Below, piece after piece: positions 10,000-18,722 of a stretch of 64,000 nucleotides of DNA; within the stretch, counting starts at the first letter, position 1; the number at the start of each line of letters is the position of its first letter. The position numbers and the translations under genes were made by a program. The stretch is from Cyclobacteriaceae bacterium (lineage in GTDB: Bacteria; Bacteroidota; Bacteroidia; Cytophagales; Cyclobacteriaceae). Location: contig JALONI010000002.1 in the NCBI GenBank assembly GCA_025455015.1, forward strand, positions 21,809 through 85,808. The letters are read 5' to 3'. Under the pieces are notes generated by a model. That model saw only the letters and a program-made list of their open reading frames with translations. It was not told the DNA's origin and did no database searches.

Positions 10000-11883
10000 A
10001 TGAGCGATACCCTTCACCACGAGTGTGGCATAGCCCTCATTCGATTGCGAAAGCCTCTTTCGTACTACATCGAAAAGTATGGCACTTCGTACGGGATGAC
10101 CAAGATGTACATCTTGATGGAGAAGCAGAGCAACCGGGGGCAAGACGGGGCCGGTATCGCCAACATCAAAATCAACCAGGAGCCGGGGCATCGCTACATC
10201 AGCCGCTACCGCTCCATGAAGACACAGCCCGTAGCACACCTGTTCCGCAAAATCGGCAAACGCTATAAAAAGGCCCAAAAGGAAGGCAAAGAAAAATTCA
10301 AAGACGAATCGTGGCTAAAGACACACGTGCCCTTTACGGGCGAGTTGTGGTTGGGCCATCTGCGGTACGGCACCCACGGCTTCAATAGCATCGAAAATGT
10401 GCATCCCTTCTTGCGCCAAAACAACTGGCGCAGCCGCAACTTAGTCATGGCCGGCAACTTCAACATGACCAACGTGGATGAGCTGTTCAACATCCTGGTG
10501 GACCTGGGCCAGCACCCGAAAGAGAAAGTGGATACGGTGACCGTTATGGAAAAGATCGGCCACTTCCTGGACGAAGAAGTCCAAAGCCAATTTGACAAGT
10601 ACAAAGACCAGTATTCCAACAAGGAAATCTCCGATATCATCGAAAACGAAATTGATCTGCAGCGCGTGTTGAAGCGCGCGTGCAAGGACTTTGACGGAGG
10701 TTACACGATGGCCGGGCTCACGGGCTCAGGGTCAGCCTTTGTCATGCGCGATCCCTCCGGCATCCGCCCTGCGTACTTCTATGCAGACGAGGAAGTGGTG
10801 GTGGTGGCTTCTGAAAAACCCGCCATCAAATCGGCCTTCAACATCGACTATAACCAGATCGAAGAGATCACCCCCGGGCATGCGCTGATCATCACGAAGG
10901 GTGGCGAGGTAGAACAGCATATGGTGTTGCCCGCGTTGGAAAAGAAATCGTGCAGTTTTGAGCGCATTTACTTTTCGCGCGGCACCGACCCGGAGATTTA
11001 CCAGGAGCGCAAAAAACTCGGCAAGCTGCTGGTGCCACAGGTGCTCAAGAGCATCAACTTCGACCTGAAGAACACCATCTTCTCCTACATCCCCAACACA
11101 GCCGAGACGGCCTTTCTGGGCATGATGGAAGGCATCGAAAACTACCTCATCAGCAAACAAAAAGACATCATCGTAGACGGCAAACCCTCGGTGGATTCAT
11201 TGGATGATATTTTATCGTTCCGGCCGCGCATTGAGAAGATCGTGATCAAAGACGTGAAGCTGCGCACGTTCATCACCGATGACGACCACCGCGATGAGAT
11301 GGTGGCCCAGGTGTACGATACCACCTACGAAGTAGTGACCAAAGGCAAGGACACGCTGGTGGTGATTGACGACTCCATCGTGCGAGGCACTACGCTCGAG
11401 AAAAGCATTTTGAAGATGCTGGATCGCCTGCAGCCAAAAAAGATTGTGGTGGTATCCTCCGCGCCCCAAATACGATTCCCCGACTGCTACGGCATTGACA
11501 TGAGCCGCATGGGCGACTTTGTGGCGTTCCGCGCCATGATTCAGTTGATCAAAGAACACGGCAAAGACTATTTACTAGGCGAAATCTATGAGCGCTGCCG
11601 CCTGGCCAACGAAGACGAGAACCCGACCAACTACGTTCAAACGCTGTACGATCAGTTTACCTACGAAGAGATATCCGAAAAGATCTCGGACATCGTACGG
11701 CCTTCAGACATGAAAGCCGACTTACAAGTCGTGTTTCAAACGGTGGACAACTTGCACAAGGCCATCCCCCACCACGTGGGCGACTGGTATTTTACGGGCA
11801 ACTACCCCACCGGTGGCGGCACGCGCGTGGCCCACAAGGCCTACATCAACTACATGGACGGCAAACTGGTGCGGGCGTACTAG
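10000..11883 (+). CDS. purF: Amidophosphoribosyltransferase-type protein (Ntn glutaminase + PRTase), long Bacteroidota form
   Basis: HHECGIALI (Cys nucleophile after short propeptide), QSNRGQDGAGIA, VVIDDSIVRGTT PRPP motif. Confidence 0.85.
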   Translation: MSDTLHHECGIALIRLRKPLSYYIEKYGTSYGMTKMYILMEKQSNRGQDGAGIANIKINQEPGHRYISRYRSMKTQPVAHLFRKIGKRYKKAQKEGKEKFKDESWLKTHVPFTGELWLGHLRYGTHGFNSIENVHPFLRQNNWRSRNLVMAGNFNMTNVDELFNILVDLGQHPKEKVDTVTVMEKIGHFLDEEVQSQFDKYKDQYSNKEISDIIENEIDLQRVLKRACKDFDGGYTMAGLTGSGSAFVMRDPSGIRPAYFYADEEVVVVASEKPAIKSAFNIDYNQIEEITPGHALIITKGGEVEQHMVLPALEKKSCSFERIYFSRGTDPEIYQERKKLGKLLVPQVLKSINFDLKNTIFSYIPNTAETAFLGMMEGIENYLISKQKDIIVDGKPSVDSLDDILSFRPRIEKIVIKDVKLRTFITDDDHRDEMVAQVYDTTYEVVTKGKDTLVVIDDSIVRGTTLEKSILKMLDRLQPKKIVVVSSAPQIRFPDCYGIDMSRMGDFVAFRAMIQLIKEHGKDYLLGEIYERCRLANEDENPTNYVQTLYDQFTYEEISEKISDIVRPSDMKADLQVVFQTVDNLHKAIPHHVGDWYFTGNYPTGGGTRVAHKAYINYMDGKLVRAY

Positions 11884-11936
11884 GCTGCGCAAACATGGTG
11901 ATTTAAAAACACCGCGGAACGGCACCCGTCCCAATA

Positions 11937-12416
11937 ATGCGAACCAAATGCCGGACGGTGGCCCCGGGCGATGCGTGGGACCATTTTGACAATTACCTCA
12001 TCCACCTGGCAAAAAGCCATCCCGTGGAATTGCTCGGCCTGGAAACGGACAGCATGCAACTGGGTTTGATCCAACAAGAATACGCCACCGCGAATTGGAA
12101 AAGCCTCCGCCCGGAAATTATTTTTTTTATCGATGCCTTACACAACACCCGGGCATACCCACAAGCCTGTGAATTTGCCGATGCCTATCGGGATTTTCGC
12201 ATCGACTATCAACTCAACGGAGACTGCCCCGAAGATGTGCTCATCCGCGAACGCAACCGTGCCTGGATGCCGCTACTCACACCTCTTCTTTCCCAAAAAA
12301 ACTGTTTTGTCGCGGTGGGTCTTCTGCATCTCATGTGCGCGTGTGGGTTGTTGGAGCAGTTTCGGCAACAGGGTTTTGTGGTTCGCTCGATACCCCTGAC
12401 TCGGTCGGGCCCATAA
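11937..12416 (+). CDS. TraB/GumN-like protein fragment lacking the N-terminal half (possible pseudogene)
   Basis: HPVELLGLETDSMQLGLIQQ and LIRERNRAWMPLLTPLLSQKNCFVAVGLLHL resemble the C-terminal half of TraB/GumN proteins; no N-terminal half upstream. Confidence 0.6.
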   Translation: MRTKCRTVAPGDAWDHFDNYLIHLAKSHPVELLGLETDSMQLGLIQQEYATANWKSLRPEIIFFIDALHNTRAYPQACEFADAYRDFRIDYQLNGDCPEDVLIRERNRAWMPLLTPLLSQKNCFVAVGLLHLMCACGLLEQFRQQGFVVRSIPLTRSGP

Positions 12417-12472
12417 GCGCAACCGATCCGCGCGGTTTTATCCCTATCTTGCCCCGCACAACCTACTACTGC

Positions 12473-13876
12473 ATGAACGTCTCTCTCCGCTTCCTGGGGG
12501 CCGCCAAAAGTGTGACCGGATCCAAATACCTGCTGGAAATCGACCACCAACGCATCCTCGTGGATGGAGGACTGTTTCAAGGCCGCAAAGAACTGCGGCT
12601 GCGCAACTGGCAGAAGCTGCCTGTAGACCCCGAAACTATTGACCAAATCATCGTGACGCACGCCCACATCGACCACATCGGCTACTTGCCGCGACTGGTG
12701 CGCGATGGCTTCCATGGCCTCATCCACTGCACCCACGCCACCAAAGACCTGATGAAAATCATGCTCAAAGATGCGGCCAAGCTGCAAGAGGAAGAAGCAC
12801 TGTTTGCACTTAAACAGGGATACTCCAAACACAGCAAGCCCGAACCATTGTTTACCGAAGTCGATGCCGACCACGTGATGACGCTGGTGCGAAGTTGTGG
12901 TATGGAAAAAGCGGTCGCCTTGTCGCCCACGGTCAGCGTTCGGTTTTTCAACTCCGGTCATATTTTAGGATCGGCCATCGTAGAGGTGACGCTGACGGGC
13001 CAAACACAAGAAAAGAAGATTGTCTTCTCGGGTGATTTAGGCCGCTACGATGATCCGATCATGTACGAACCGCACGCGCTGCGGCAGGCCGATGTGTTGG
13101 TGGTTGAGTCCACCTATGGCGACCGCAACAACCCGATGGGCGATGTGGAAGGTAACTTGGCCAACATCGTAAACGAGGCGTATGACCGACAAGGCGCCAT
13201 CCTCATCCCGGCATTTGCCGTGGGACGCACGCAAACGCTTATTTTCTATTTGATCAAGTTGATGAACGCGCGGCAAATCCCGCTGCTGCCGATCTACATC
13301 GACAGCCCTATGGCCATCAACGTGACGGATTTGTACGAGCGCCACAGCAGCCATCACAAGATCAAGGTAACACCCGAGGGCAACGAGCTGATGAGCCTGT
13401 TTGATTCGCGTAACATCCATTTTTGCAACACCAAGCGCGAGTCGCAGGCGCTGAACAGCATGCGCAAACCGGCCATCATCATCTCGGCCAGTGGCATGGC
13501 CACCGGGGGACGCATTTTACACCACCTCTACCATCGCCTGGGTCGCGAAGAAGACACCGTACTCTTTGCGGGCTACCAAGGCGAGGGCACGCGCGGCCGC
13601 GACATCTTAGAGGGAGAGCCTACCGTGCGCATTTTTGGAGAAGAAGTGGCTGTCCGCTGTCAGGTGCGTCAAATCAACGGCTTGTCGGCCCATGGCGACC
13701 AGGAAGACCTGCTGCGCTGGCTTCATAACTTTTCGGAAAACCCCAAGCGCGTGTTTATCACCCATGGCGAAGAAAAAGCGGCTGAGGCCTTTCGCACCGT
13801 GATGGAGGAGGAGCTCGGCTGGCATGCCACCGTACCCGACTACCTGGAAACGGCCGTTTTGTTTGAAGGGGTTTAG
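12473..13876 (+). CDS. MBL-fold metallo-hydrolase with beta-CASP domain (RNA-processing exonuclease-like)
   Basis: THAHIDHIGYLPRL, FSGDLGRYDDPIM, VESTYGDRNN, GRTQTLIFYL, SASGMATGGRILHHL. Confidence 0.9.
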   Translation: MNVSLRFLGAAKSVTGSKYLLEIDHQRILVDGGLFQGRKELRLRNWQKLPVDPETIDQIIVTHAHIDHIGYLPRLVRDGFHGLIHCTHATKDLMKIMLKDAAKLQEEEALFALKQGYSKHSKPEPLFTEVDADHVMTLVRSCGMEKAVALSPTVSVRFFNSGHILGSAIVEVTLTGQTQEKKIVFSGDLGRYDDPIMYEPHALRQADVLVVESTYGDRNNPMGDVEGNLANIVNEAYDRQGAILIPAFAVGRTQTLIFYLIKLMNARQIPLLPIYIDSPMAINVTDLYERHSSHHKIKVTPEGNELMSLFDSRNIHFCNTKRESQALNSMRKPAIIISASGMATGGRILHHLYHRLGREEDTVLFAGYQGEGTRGRDILEGEPTVRIFGEEVAVRCQVRQINGLSAHGDQEDLLRWLHNFSENPKRVFITHGEEKAAEAFRTVMEEELGWHATVPDYLETAVLFEGV

Positions 13877-14388
13877 CCCTTTAGCACCATTTCGCGCTCA
13901 GCCCCTTTGAGTTGGAGCCACGCCACCGCCCGGTGGCGCGAAGGCCAGTAGATGGCCAACAGAAAAACCGGCAGCACAAACGTGATGGCAATCCACTGAA
14001 ACAAGAAAAAAAGATTCAGCAACAAGCCGGGCAGCGATACCCACAACACCAGGCTGAGCTGACGGCCTACGGTTTTGCGATAGTGCTCCAGCCGGTCACC
14101 CAAAGAGGCGGTCGCGCCAAAAACGGGTCGCGATTGGCGCAGCCACCACGTATGGCCAACAAAACCCGCGAGGATGAGTGCCACCGTGAAAGCGGCTGCC
14201 TCGATTTCTGACAGCGGGGGAATGCGATAAAAGTACCTAGGCCAAAACAGCGGCAAGGCAACGGAGCTGCCCACCAGCAGTGCCAAGAGTAACGCATACC
14301 GAAGGGCCAACGTGTGGAGTCGGACAAAAAACTCGGCCAGGGAACTATACCTCATGGTGCGAAGTAACCGCTTTTTGTCCACACCCAA
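13873..14388 (-). CDS. Hypothetical multi-pass membrane protein
   Basis: Long ORF with several hydrophobic segments; stop codon overlaps the convergent MBL gene. Confidence 0.65.
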   Translation of the reverse strand: MGVDKKRLLRTMRYSSLAEFFVRLHTLALRYALLLALLVGSSVALPLFWPRYFYRIPPLSEIEAAAFTVALILAGFVGHTWWLRQSRPVFGATASLGDRLEHYRKTVGRQLSLVLWVSLPGLLLNLFFLFQWIAITFVLPVFLLAIYWPSRHRAVAWLQLKGAEREMVLKG

Positions 14389-14425
14389 AAAAGCAAAGGA
14401 TCCCGCTCGTGCGGGATCCTTTGCT
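14385..14425 (-). terminator. Rho-independent terminator (minus strand) for the 14448-15032 gene
   Basis: Perfect 15-bp stem AGCAAAGGATCCCGC / GCGGGATCCTTTGCT with TCGT loop, followed on minus strand by T6. Confidence 0.9.
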
Positions 14426-14447
14426 TGGTCCGGTTATTGACTGGATC

Positions 14448-15032
14448 CTAATACTTCACTTTCTTCACGTTGCCTTTAAGGTCAGCGATTTCGAACGTAG
14501 GTGTGCCGCGCACGTTGCGCAGGTCATACACCAACGCTGAATTCGGAGCAAACATCCGGCTGTCTTCCAACACCAGTTGAAAGTCGCCATCGTAGATGCG
14601 CACCGCCAACTCCTCTGCTTCACCACTTCCTTTCGCCACCAGGTACTTGGTGCGATCGGTCGTTTTCGCCACGTGGATATTCACCGCGTTTTTACCCTGG
14701 GCTACCACGTTACCCGACACCACCTTCACATACTCAGTCTGCACGATGGCGTTGTCCTCGATCTGAATTTTGTACGTGCCAGCCGGCATGCCTACAAAAT
14801 TCAACGGACGGCTGAAGCCATTCTTACTGTTGATGTCTTCTGCAAAAACCTGCTTCCCGGCTGCATTGAACACACGCAGGGTGATCAGCGAAGAAACGCC
14901 CCGCTCGTAAATCACCTTGAATACACCCGCTTTCTGGCTGATGACCACCATCTGCGGCTTGCCCGGCTTAGCCCATGCCGTCAGGGATACGATCATGGCC
15001 AAGGCGATCGCTACAACATTTTTCGTTTTCAT
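14448..15032 (-). CDS. Secreted hypothetical protein
   Basis: MKTKNVVAIALAMIVSLTAWA signal peptide; segment SLITLRVFNAAGKQVFAEDINSKNGFSRPLNFVGMPAGTYKIQI resembles Por-secretion-like modules. Confidence 0.75.
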   Translation of the reverse strand: MKTKNVVAIALAMIVSLTAWAKPGKPQMVVISQKAGVFKVIYERGVSSLITLRVFNAAGKQVFAEDINSKNGFSRPLNFVGMPAGTYKIQIEDNAIVQTEYVKVVSGNVVAQGKNAVNIHVAKTTDRTKYLVAKGSGEAEELAVRIYDGDFQLVLEDSRMFAPNSALVYDLRNVRGTPTFEIADLKGNVKKVKY

Positions 15033-15057
15033 AGTTTTTTCCTTTTTGTTTTCGATA

Positions 15058-15065
15058 CAAATGTA
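15058..15065 (-). promoter_or_regulatory. Putative -7 box (TACATTTG, minus strand) for the secreted protein gene
   Basis: TACATTTG 26 nt upstream of the ATG; no clear -33 TTG. Confidence 0.35.
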
Positions 15066-15289
15066 CGGGCGTAGCGAAGGCAAGGCCGTGTCTTGTAAGT
15101 AAACTTGATTTTTACCGTAAAAAAACGTTTGCAGTGTTTGGGTTTTGCCTACTAAAAAAATAGACTATCCCATCACTTCAAATTGCCGCAAAAAAAGCAT
15201 CGGCATAAAAACGTTTCGCTGGCAACGTTTGCACCCGCGGGCGCCTGCGGCCCTGTGGAGCCAATTTATGGCGGCAACCTATCGCGAAC

Positions 15290-15320
15290 AAAAAAACCGG
15301 GCGAGGATCGCGCCCGGTTT
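15290..15320 (-). terminator. Rho-independent terminator (minus strand), likely end of the dcw/ftsZ transcript
   Basis: AAACCGGGCG (15294-15303) / CGCCCGGTTT (15311-15320), 7-nt loop, T-run on minus strand (A7 at 15290-15296). Confidence 0.8.
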
Positions 15321-15371
15321 CGTGCCGTTGCCCCAACTCAGGTTTCCAATACGGCCACTTCCTTCCGTTTG

Positions 15372-15562
15372 GAACTTCGTAGTTCGAACATCACTTCGTT
15401 CTTTCTGGAACTTCGTAGTATAAACACTACTTCCCTTTTTGAACTCCGTAGTAGAAACACTTCGTTCCTTTTTTGAACTTCGAAATACAAACACCCCTAC
15501 GTTTCTGGCAAAGCCTCGAAATGTAAACACCCCTACGCTCCTGGCGGAGCTTCGGGGTGTAA
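15372..15562. repeat. Imperfect tandem repeat array, about 33-42 bp units, intergenic 3' of ftsZ
   Basis: GAACTTCGTAGTTCGAACATCACTTCGTTC / GAACTTCGTAGTATAAACACTACTTCC / GAACTCCGTAGTAGAAACACTTCGTTCC / GAACTTCGAAATACAAACACCCCTACG / CTCGAAATGTAAACACCCCTACG / TTCGGGGTGTAAA. Confidence 0.8.
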
Positions 15563-15570
15563 AGAAAAAA

Positions 15571-15651
15571 GGCATTCCGGTACCGGCAAAAAATATTTAC
15601 CACCAACAACCACTACGAATGGAGTAAATAACCAGTCGTACCGGAAATGCC
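15571..15651. repeat. Nested inverted repeat (81 nt)
   Basis: Outer GGCATTCCGGTAC / GTACCGGAAATGCC (one extra nt in the right arm), inner TATTTAC (15594-15600) / GTAAATA (15624-15630). Confidence 0.8.
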
Positions 15652-15661
15652 ATGCTTTACC

Positions 15662-15736
15662 AAATTCAAAATTTCAAATTCAACATCTAAAACTTCTATC
15701 ACGAATGTTGAATCTTACATCTTGAATTTTGAATTT
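15662..15736. repeat. Long A+T-rich inverted repeat directly after the ftsZ stop codon
   Basis: AAATTCAAAATT (15662-15673) / AATTTTGAATTT (15725-15736) plus ATTCAACAT (15678-15686) / ATGTTGAAT (15705-15713), both perfect. Confidence 0.85.
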
Positions 15737-15739
15737 CTA

Positions 15740-17344
15740 TCAATCTACATTGTCATGCAAGAACTTATTGTTTCCCAGCAGGGTATTATCATCATTCAAG
15801 TTGTACCGCGAGATAAACGACTCGGACGAATGCGGCACCCCGTTATCCATCTTCACGCCCCTGCGCAGGTAAGCCGGCAGTGTCCATTTTTCGTTGAACT
15901 CATCCTTGGTCATTTCCGGCTTGGCCATTTTTGCCTTTAGCTTCTCGCGTCTTTCTTTAGCCTGCTGTTCTAACCGTTCTTTCGTCTTGCGGTACTCCAT
16001 CATGCCGTCTTCGTTGATGATCTGATCTGCGCTGACGCCCTTACCCACTGTAAACTCGTCATCCTCCTCTGCAAAGAGCCCTTCCTCGCCCTCGTCTTCG
16101 TGGGTTTCGGCTTTATGAAACAGTTCAAAGGTGTACGTGCGCTCCTCGGTTTTCTTTTCCTCCAGCGGCAGCTTTGTTTCGTCCGGTGGCAGCGAAAGAT
16201 CGGGTGTGTTGAGCACCGGTTTATCTTTATCCGACAACACGGGCGCCTTCAACTGGATTTCCTGCGTGCGTTGATTGACCGAGTTATCGATGGGGGCATC
16301 AAAAAGCGAGATTTGAGTTTTGTCCAGTTCGTGTACTTTTTTGTCCTCGGTTTTCTTCGCGGTGCGCGCCTCGGTTTGGAAACCCGTGGCGATAACGGTT
16401 ACGCGAATGCAGTCGCCCAGGTTGGTATCCACGCCATGGCCAAAAATCACTTCCGCCTCTTCCCCAGCCTGCTGTTGAATGTACTCAGTAATGGTGCTCA
16501 GCTCATCCATCTGCAATTCGGCTTCTTCGCCCGAGATGATCGACAAGAGGATTTTCTTGGCGCCCATGATGTCGTGGTTGTCGAGCAGCGGAGAGGCCAA
16601 GGCATTTTGCGCGGCCAGCAACGCGCGGTTTTCGCCCCGGGTCTCGGCCGAGCCCATAACGGCTGCGCCCGCATTCAGCATCACCGTGCGCACGTCCTGG
16701 AAGTCAACATTTACATAGCCGGCCTGGGTGATGATCTCTGCAATCCCTTTGGCCGCGGTGGTCAACACATTGTCGGCCTCGGCCCACGCTTGCCCTACCC
16801 CCAGGTTTCCGTAAATCTCGCGAAGTTTGTCGTTTAAGATGACCAGCACCGTATCGCACGAAGCGCGCATGGCTTCGATACCCACCTGCGCTTGAGCTGT
16901 TTTCTTCTTTCCCTCAAACGCAAACGGAACGGTTACGATACCCACGGTGAGGATGTCCATATCTTTGGCGATCTTCGCAATGACGGGTGCGGCCCCCGTG
17001 CCCGTGCCTCCGCCCATCCCGGCCGTGACAAACACCATCTTGGTGCCCATCAGCATTTCGCGTACTTGCTCCTTACTTTCAATGGCGGCTGCGCGCCCCA
17101 CTTCGGGGTTTGCTCCGCAGCCCAATCCTTCGGTGAGGTTAACGCCCAGTTGAAGTTTGTTGGGCACCGGGCTGCTGTTGAGCGCCTGTAAGTCCGTGTT
17201 GGCCACCACAAACTCGACATCCTTGATGCCTTGCTTGTACATGTGGTTCACCGCATTGCTTCCTCCGCCCCCCACACCGATCACTTTAATGATCGACTTG
17301 TGGTGCTTGGGAAGCTCAAATTTGTATGATCCTGTTTCAAACAT
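15740..17344 (-). CDS. ftsZ: Cell division protein FtsZ
   Basis: GVGGGGSNAVNHM, GMGGGTGTGAAPVIA tubulin signature. Confidence 0.98.
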   Translation of the reverse strand: MFETGSYKFELPKHHKSIIKVIGVGGGGSNAVNHMYKQGIKDVEFVVANTDLQALNSSPVPNKLQLGVNLTEGLGCGANPEVGRAAAIESKEQVREMLMGTKMVFVTAGMGGGTGTGAAPVIAKIAKDMDILTVGIVTVPFAFEGKKKTAQAQVGIEAMRASCDTVLVILNDKLREIYGNLGVGQAWAEADNVLTTAAKGIAEIITQAGYVNVDFQDVRTVMLNAGAAVMGSAETRGENRALLAAQNALASPLLDNHDIMGAKKILLSIISGEEAELQMDELSTITEYIQQQAGEEAEVIFGHGVDTNLGDCIRVTVIATGFQTEARTAKKTEDKKVHELDKTQISLFDAPIDNSVNQRTQEIQLKAPVLSDKDKPVLNTPDLSLPPDETKLPLEEKKTEERTYTFELFHKAETHEDEGEEGLFAEEDDEFTVGKGVSADQIINEDGMMEYRKTKERLEQQAKERREKLKAKMAKPEMTKDEFNEKWTLPAYLRRGVKMDNGVPHSSESFISRYNLNDDNTLLGNNKFLHDNVD

Positions 17345-17383
17345 GACGATTGTGTTTTAGTGGTTGTATTCGTTCAATGTTTT

Positions 17384-18691
17384 TTAGTATTCGTTTTTGC
17401 CATCCAAGTCGTCAATCAACAGTCCTTTGGTCTTGTTCAGGATGTTGGTGAAGAAGTCGCTGGTGAGCGCGGCCTTTTTGGTTTTCACGGGTGGCTTCAC
17501 CACGGTTTTGGCTTCGCGGTACCGTTCCTCGCGTTCGTCCAGCGAGCGGAAACCCGCCAGCACCAATCCCACGGCAGTGGCATACATGGGGCTTTTCACC
17601 GCCTCGAGTTTGCTCTTGCCCAGGTGCTCGTTAGGATACCCTATGCGCGTGTCCATGCCGGTCATGTACTCGACCAACTGTTTTAAGTTGGCGAGTTGCG
17701 AACCGCCACCCGTGATCACGATGCCGCCCGCCAATCGATTTTCAAACCCCGAGCTGATGATTTCGGTGTGCGCCATTTCAATGATCTCCTCCATGCGTGC
17801 CTGGATGATGTTCGCCAGGTTTTTCACGGAGATTTCCTTAGCTGTGCGGTTGCGGATGCCCGGTATGGACACCACTTCGTTGGGGCTCGCCTCTTCGGAT
17901 ATGGCCTTGCCAAACCGCGTCTTCAACTGCTCGGCCTGCTTGCCCATTACTTGCAATCCGTTTTGAATGTCTTTTGTCAGGATTTCGCCACCAAACGGAA
18001 TGACGGCTGTGTGGCGGATGATGTTATCATAAAAAATGGCGATGTCAGTCGTGCCGCCACCAATGTCGATCAGACAAACACCTGCTTCTTTTTCTTCTTC
18101 GCTCAGCACGGCCAGGCTGGAGGCCAGCGGCTCTAAAATCAAATCGTCAATCTCGATGCTGCTTCTGCGAACACATTTGTTGATGTTGTTGATGGCGCTG
18201 GTTTGCGCAGTAATCACATGGAAATCGGCTTCGAGTTTCACCCCGCTCATCCCAACCGGATCTTTGATGCCTTCCTCATAATCTACTGTGTAGTCCTGCG
18301 GCATCACGTGGATGATCTCACTGCCCGAAGGCACTACCATCCGGTACATGTCATCGGTGAGGCGGCTCACGTCTTCGATCGTGATTTCCCCTTCTTTGGA
18401 ATCGCGCAACATGCTGTTGTGGTGGATGGAGCTGCGGATATGCTGGCCGGCAATACCCACGTTTACCACACCAATGTCAATGCCCGACATATCGCTGGCT
18501 TCTTTGATGGCTTTTTCAATGGCCAGCACGGTTTTGTCGATGTTAACAACAATCCCTTTGATGACTCCTTCGGACTCGGCCTTGCCCATGCCAAGCACTT
18601 CCAGTTTGCCGAATTCGTTTTTGCGGCCCACAATGGCGCATATTTTCGTAGTGCCAATGTCCAGTCCGACTACTATTTTCTCGTTCTCCAT
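17384..18691 (-). CDS. ftsA: Cell division protein FtsA
   Basis: VGLDIGTTKICAIVG, CLIDIGGGTTDIAIF, GGIVITGGGSQL. Confidence 0.97.
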   Translation of the reverse strand: MENEKIVVGLDIGTTKICAIVGRKNEFGKLEVLGMGKAESEGVIKGIVVNIDKTVLAIEKAIKEASDMSGIDIGVVNVGIAGQHIRSSIHHNSMLRDSKEGEITIEDVSRLTDDMYRMVVPSGSEIIHVMPQDYTVDYEEGIKDPVGMSGVKLEADFHVITAQTSAINNINKCVRRSSIEIDDLILEPLASSLAVLSEEEKEAGVCLIDIGGGTTDIAIFYDNIIRHTAVIPFGGEILTKDIQNGLQVMGKQAEQLKTRFGKAISEEASPNEVVSIPGIRNRTAKEISVKNLANIIQARMEEIIEMAHTEIISSGFENRLAGGIVITGGGSQLANLKQLVEYMTGMDTRIGYPNEHLGKSKLEAVKSPMYATAVGLVLAGFRSLDEREERYREAKTVVKPPVKTKKAALTSDFFTNILNKTKGLLIDDLDGKNEY

Positions 18692-18722
18692 GACTCGTAT
18701 GTGTTTAGTGGTTGTTTCTCTT

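Noticed and set aside
13866-13880. Overlapping stop codons of convergent genes (MBL protein and membrane protein) as a regulatory feature
   Set aside because: Short tail-to-tail overlaps are common in compact genomes; a similar one occurs at 43915-43918.
15372-15562. Possible CRISPR array
   Set aside because: Units diverge, vary in length and are contiguous without unique spacers; no cas genes in the window.
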